A stretch of 64,000 nt of DNA, taken from the NCBI GenBank assembly GCA_904395885.1, contig CAJFOF010000004.1, positions 1-64,000 on the forward strand, read 5' to 3'. Position numbers and translations under genes: made by a program. Below, piece after piece: positions 60,505 through 64,000 of the stretch (positions are counted from its first letter, which is position 1; every line of letters begins with the position of its first letter). Under the pieces are notes generated by a model. That model had not been told where the DNA came from. It worked only from the letters and a program-made list of their open reading frames with translations, and made no database searches. This DNA comes from an uncultured Lachnospiraceae bacterium. GTDB taxonomy: Bacteria > Bacillota > Clostridia > Lachnospirales > Lachnospiraceae.

Positions 60505-61548
60505 TTACAGGTCGTCTACCAGGGCCGTACTCTTGGCGTAAGCCGTGCTCCTGGCCTCAAAGAAATCCGTCTTTACCAGATTGGCATTGGAATACTGGCT
60601 CACCCATTTCATAGTCTCCGGCTCCTTCTCCCATCCCTCATACAGGCTACCAAAGCCCAGGCTGCTAAAGCGCAGATTCCCTAAATATTTGATGTAATCT
60701 GTGATATTCTCTTTGGTCAGACCGGGAATGGCGTCGCCGATGACGTAATGGCCCCACTCAATCTCCTGGCGTACTCCCTCCTCCGCCATTGCCCGGAGAA
60801 CGGCCACCCTTTCAGGGGTAAAAAGCTGAGGTTCTTCTTTCTTTAATTCCAGGATCATGTTCCGGAACAGCCACAGATGAGTATTCTCGTCCCGGTTGAT
60901 GTAACGGATCTCCTGGACGCTTCCCGGCATCTTCCCGTTCCGTCCCAGATTATAAAAGAACATAAAGCCGCTGTAAAAATAGATTCCCTCCAAAATATAG
61001 TTGGCCATCATCACCTTCAGCAAAACGAAGTCATCTCTGTTTTCCTGAAATTCATTGTAAAGGTTTCCGATAAAGGTGTTGCGCCTGAGCAAATGTTCGT
61101 CGTCTTTCCACTGGTACAGAATGCTGGTTCGCTCCACCGGGCTGCAGATGGTGTCCAGCATATAGCTGTAACTCTGGCTGTGAACTGCCTCCTGGAATGC
61201 CTGGATCGTCAGACAGAGGTTGACCTCATTGGCGGTAATATACTGACCGATGTTGGGCAGATTGGCCGTCTGAATGGAATCCAGAAAGATCAGGAAACTC
61301 AGAATTTTGTCATAGGCGTTCCGCTCCGCCGGGGACAATTTAGGGTAGTCCAGTACATCGGCGCTCATGTTGATCTCTTCCGGAATCCAAAAATTGTTCA
61401 TGGCCTGCCGGTACCAGCCGCTGACCCAGGAATACTTCATATTGTTAAAATCATTGAGGTTGGTGGTGTTTCCGCCGATCATCCGGCGGAGGGACACATC
61501 CGTCTCCCCCTCTGGATTAAATAACCGCTTGCTCTTTAAAACTGCCAT
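60505..61548 (-). CDS. nrdB: Ribonucleoside-diphosphate reductase beta subunit (class I)
   Basis: 347 aa ferritin-like diiron protein that makes the radical for the alpha subunit. Metal ligands are in the helix AFQEAVHSQSYSY (Glu, His, with the Tyr four residues on in the radical position) and in ILEGIYFYSGF and DENTHLWLF. It ends TALVDDL, a plausible alpha-binding tail. It lies 60 nt after nrdA, so is co-transcribed. It needs oxygen or another oxidant for activation. Confidence 0.93.
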   Translation of the reverse strand: MAVLKSKRLFNPEGETDVSLRRMIGGNTTNLNDFNNMKYSWVSGWYRQAMNNFWIPEEINMSADVLDYPKLSPAERNAYDKILSFLIFLDSIQTANLPNIGQYITANEVNLCLTIQAFQEAVHSQSYSYMLDTICSPVERTSILYQWKDDEHLLRRNTFIGNLYNEFQENRDDFVLLKVMMANYILEGIYFYSGFMFFYNLGRNGKMPGSVQEIRYINRDENTHLWLFRNMILELKKEEPQLFTPERVAVLRAMAEEGVRQEIEWGHYVIGDAIPGLTKENITDYIKYLGNLRFSSLGFGSLYEGWEKEPETMKWVSQYSNANLVKTDFFEARSTAYAKSTALVDDL

Positions 61549-61608
61549 ATCATTCCTCTTTTCTATTATTCTGCGCTGTCGAATCTTCTGTCACGTCCGA
61601 CCAGACTG

Positions 61609-63873
61609 TCACGCCGAGCAGCTCTCGCACTCTTCCACCTCCAGGGACTTGCTGCGGATATAGTAAAGGGTCTTTACCCCCTGCTCCCATGCCTCAATGT
61701 ACAGAGAAAGCACCTGGCGCATGGTGTAGTCGTTGGTGATGTAGAGATTGACGCTCTGGGCCTGGTCAATGTGGCGCTGGCGCACGCCGGCTGCGCGCAC
61801 GGTCCAGTGCTGATCCAGCAGATGGGCTTCCTTATAAAGCCAATAGGTTCTCGGTGTAAGATCCGGCGCCACTCTGGGCAGGATGGCGTGCTTCTTTTCT
61901 TCCAGAAAGTATTTCTTCATCACCGGGTCCAGACCTGCTGTAGTTCCTGCCAGAATACTGGTGCTGCTGGTGGGTGCCACGGCCATCAGGTACGCATTCC
62001 GCATTCCCTGGATCTTTACCTTCTCTTTGAGTTTATCCCATTTTTCCCCGGTATAGTTCCTCTTTTCAAAATATTCTCCGGTCTGCCACTGGCTGCCTTC
62101 AAAGTACTGGTAACTGCCTTTTTCTTTCGCCAGCTCTGTGCTGGCTGTGATGGCGGCAAAATTGATTCTCTCAAAGACCTGGTCGGCAAATTCCAGATGC
62201 TCCTCTGCCTCCCAGTGAATACCGTTCTTTGCCAGCATGTGGTGATACCCGCTGACACCCAGACCGACGCTGCGGTAACGGTGGTTGGTGATCCCCGCAT
62301 AGGGGACTGGATAAAAATTCAGATCGATTACATTGTCCAATGCCCGTACTGCGCTCTCCACAACCTCCATGACAGCGGCATCGTCCTGCACCGGAATATT
62401 TCCCAGGCAGAGACTCGCCAGATTGCAGACCACAAAATCCCCTGCGGTGACAGAGGTGACAACAACCGTATCGCCGTCTTCCTCCCGGATCTCCACCTGC
62501 CTTGTCTCCATAGGCGCCATGTTCTGGGCGATCTCGGTGCAGAGGTTGGAGCAGTAAATAATCCCTTTGTGACTGTTGGGGTTCATGCTATTGACCGTAT
62601 CCCGGTTAAAGGTAAACGGCGTCCCGGTCTCCACAGCAGATTTTAAGATCAGACGGACAATGTCTTTCAGCACAATGCTTCTCTTGGAGATCCGCTCATC
62701 CTGAACACAGTCCAGATACCGTTTCTCCCATTCCTCCCCATAGTAATCCTCCAGACAGTAGCCTTTCACAGTGAGGATCTCATGAGGGCACATCATATGC
62801 CACTCCTGGTTCAAATCCTCTTTTGCCATTTTCCAGAACAAATCCGGATAACAGACCGCCGGGAAGACATCGTGGGCTTTCATCCGGTCATCGCCATTGT
62901 TGGTCCGAAGCTGGAGAAATTCCGGCAGATCCCTGTGCCATGCATCCAGATACACGGCCACAGCCCCCTGTCTCATTCCCAACTGATCAACGGCCACAGC
63001 CGTGTCGTTGACCAGACGGATCCAGCGGATCACTCCTCCGGCGGCCCCGGCAAATCCCCGGATGCTGCTGCCAGCCGCCCGTACCTTCCCAAAGTACAGG
63101 CCCATACCGCCGCCAAACTTGCTGACCATGGCAAAGTTGTCGATGCTCCGGTAAATCCCCTCCAGGCTGTCCGGCACCGTGTCAATAAAGCAGCTTGACA
63201 GTTGGTGAAACGGCTTTCTGGCATTGGACAGGGTGGGAGTCGCCATGGTCACTTCCATCTTGCTGAGCATGTCGTAAAATCTCCGCACCCACAGCATCCG
63301 CCTTTCTCTCTGCTCCTTCAGAGCCAGATGGAGGGCAATGCCCAGGTACATCTCCTGGGGCGTTTCCAGAGGGACTCCGTCATACCCCCGGATCACATAC
63401 CGGCCAAGCAGCAGATCCAGGCCGGAATAGGTAAAAAGCTCATTCCGGCTTTCCTCGAGAAACCCGGCAGCTTCCGTCAATTCTTCCTCTGAATACCCTT
63501 CTAAAATATAGGAACCATAGAGGCCCTCTTCTGTCAGATATCGGATTTTCCCGTAAAAATCCCGGATTCCCCGTTCTTTCATCTTATCTTCTATCCGGCT
63601 TTTAAACTGACAGTACAGCAGTCTGGCAGCGATCAGTTCCCACTTTGGCGCCTCCTTGGCAGTCAGTTCTACAGCCGCCTTGATGAGAACCGACATCATT
63701 TCCCGGTCCTCCATTCCCGGTTTTAAAAAGCTGTCAAAACGTTCCAGCAGAATTTCCACGGAATATTCTTCTCCTGGAAAATCCTGACTGATTTTATCCA
63801 GACACTGACTGATTTCTTTTTTAGCCAAAAATTCTTCCCTATATTTTACCATATCTTGTATTTCCTCTTTCAT
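61609..63873 (-). CDS. nrdA: Ribonucleoside-diphosphate reductase alpha subunit (class Ia-like)
   Basis: About 754 aa, reducing NDPs to dNDPs. Active-site elements are SSCFIDT (redox Cys), SNLCTEI (radical Cys with Asn and Glu), VCNLASLCLGN (partner Cys) and VAPTSSTS. A C-terminal CESCSA shuttle-Cys pair is also present. No N-terminal ATP-cone (VxKRDG) is visible, so the overall-activity dATP switch may be missing. The frame is open 33 codons upstream, past the promoter. The ATG at 63871-63873 is chosen, although its Shine-Dalgarno is poor. A later ATG at 63850-63852 behind GAGGAAA is an alternative. Confidence 0.93.
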   Translation of the reverse strand: MKEEIQDMVKYREEFLAKKEISQCLDKISQDFPGEEYSVEILLERFDSFLKPGMEDREMMSVLIKAAVELTAKEAPKWELIAARLLYCQFKSRIEDKMKERGIRDFYGKIRYLTEEGLYGSYILEGYSEEELTEAAGFLEESRNELFTYSGLDLLLGRYVIRGYDGVPLETPQEMYLGIALHLALKEQRERRMLWVRRFYDMLSKMEVTMATPTLSNARKPFHQLSSCFIDTVPDSLEGIYRSIDNFAMVSKFGGGMGLYFGKVRAAGSSIRGFAGAAGGVIRWIRLVNDTAVAVDQLGMRQGAVAVYLDAWHRDLPEFLQLRTNNGDDRMKAHDVFPAVCYPDLFWKMAKEDLNQEWHMMCPHEILTVKGYCLEDYYGEEWEKRYLDCVQDERISKRSIVLKDIVRLILKSAVETGTPFTFNRDTVNSMNPNSHKGIIYCSNLCTEIAQNMAPMETRQVEIREEDGDTVVVTSVTAGDFVVCNLASLCLGNIPVQDDAAVMEVVESAVRALDNVIDLNFYPVPYAGITNHRYRSVGLGVSGYHHMLAKNGIHWEAEEHLEFADQVFERINFAAITASTELAKEKGSYQYFEGSQWQTGEYFEKRNYTGEKWDKLKEKVKIQGMRNAYLMAVAPTSSTSILAGTTAGLDPVMKKYFLEEKKHAILPRVAPDLTPRTYWLYKEAHLLDQHWTVRAAGVRQRHIDQAQSVNLYITNDYTMRQVLSLYIEAWEQGVKTLYYIRSKSLEVEECESCSA

Positions 63874-63904
63874 ATTAATGCCATATCTTGGGTGTGCACG
63901 GTAC

Positions 63905-63933
63905 AGTGTACCATATTTTCGTTTCTGTGGCAA
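63905..63933 (-). promoter_or_regulatory. Possible promoter of nrdAB
   Basis: Minus-strand TTGCCA (63928-63933), 17-bp spacer, TACACT (63905-63910), with a GGTACAGTGTACC palindrome over the -10 (63900-63912). No clear NrdR box was found. The remaining 63934-64000 holds a 10-bp direct repeat GAGACGCTGC (about 63945 and 63980) and no recognisable gene. Confidence 0.45.
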
Positions 63934-64000
63934 GAAGGAAAGTGAGACGCTGCACAGTAAAATCTCCACCAAAAAAGGAGACGCTGCCTCATCGACAGAA

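Overview
This window comes from the chromosome of an anaerobic Firmicute, most likely a gut Lachnospiraceae or a close clostridial relative. The evidence is an Rnf complex in the order C-D-G-E-A-B, a biotin-dependent sodium-pump decarboxylase cluster, an oxygen-independent class III ribonucleotide reductase, an [FeFe] hydrogenase, a T-box-controlled pheST, a Gram-positive SOS box (GAAC-N4-GTTC), and several families typical of the group (DUF6465, DUF5722, DUF4397). No database search was possible, so the genus is not claimed. Most genes lie on the minus strand.

Layout. 0-0.5 kb holds two fused mobile-element scraps, an IS3-type transposase tail and a serine-recombinase piece. 0.8-1.6 kb is a membrane protein. 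1.8-10.5 kb is a minus-strand peptide-use operon: lipoprotein binding protein, RidA-like protein, S9 peptidase, TPR protein, two permeases and two ATPases. It is divergent from a LysR regulator, with overlapping promoters and a long palindrome. 11.8-14.4 kb is nrdD with a fused thiol-redox domain, two NrdR boxes and an unidentified folded leader. 14.4-18.5 kb is a housekeeping operon (scpA-scpB-dut-TPR lipoprotein-hflX). 18.6-22.6 kb holds a cohesin-domain membrane protein and a split-domain glucosaminidase. 22.9-28.2 kb is the biotin decarboxylase/transcarboxylase cluster. 28.4-36 kb holds a small metal-binding protein, DacF, SOS-controlled Pol IV, a pseudouridine synthase, an rRNA methyltransferase, a DUF6465 protein and enolase. 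36.2-40 kb is pheST with its T-box. 40-44 kb holds two uncharacterised glycosidase-like proteins and tRNA-Ala. 44.2-46 kb holds a DUF4397 protein and a decayed GH3 glucosidase. 46.2-51.2 kb is the rnf operon. 51.7-55.6 kb holds an FMN_bind-like exported protein, an acyltransferase, a purine permease and a phosphoesterase. 55.7-57.7 kb is a decayed type II restriction-modification system with a controller gene. 57.9-59.4 kb is the hydrogenase, followed by an amidase and then the class Ia RNR genes nrdB and nrdA to the right edge.

How it fits together. The cell appears to import and hydrolyse peptides, to convert decarboxylation energy into a sodium gradient, and to couple ferredoxin and NAD through Rnf. 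It carries both oxygen-sensitive and oxygen-dependent ribonucleotide reductases. The least explained items are the nrdD leader RNA, the cohesin/glucosaminidase pair, the mixed decarboxylase/transcarboxylase gene set and the 41.8-44.0 kb glycosidase-like protein.
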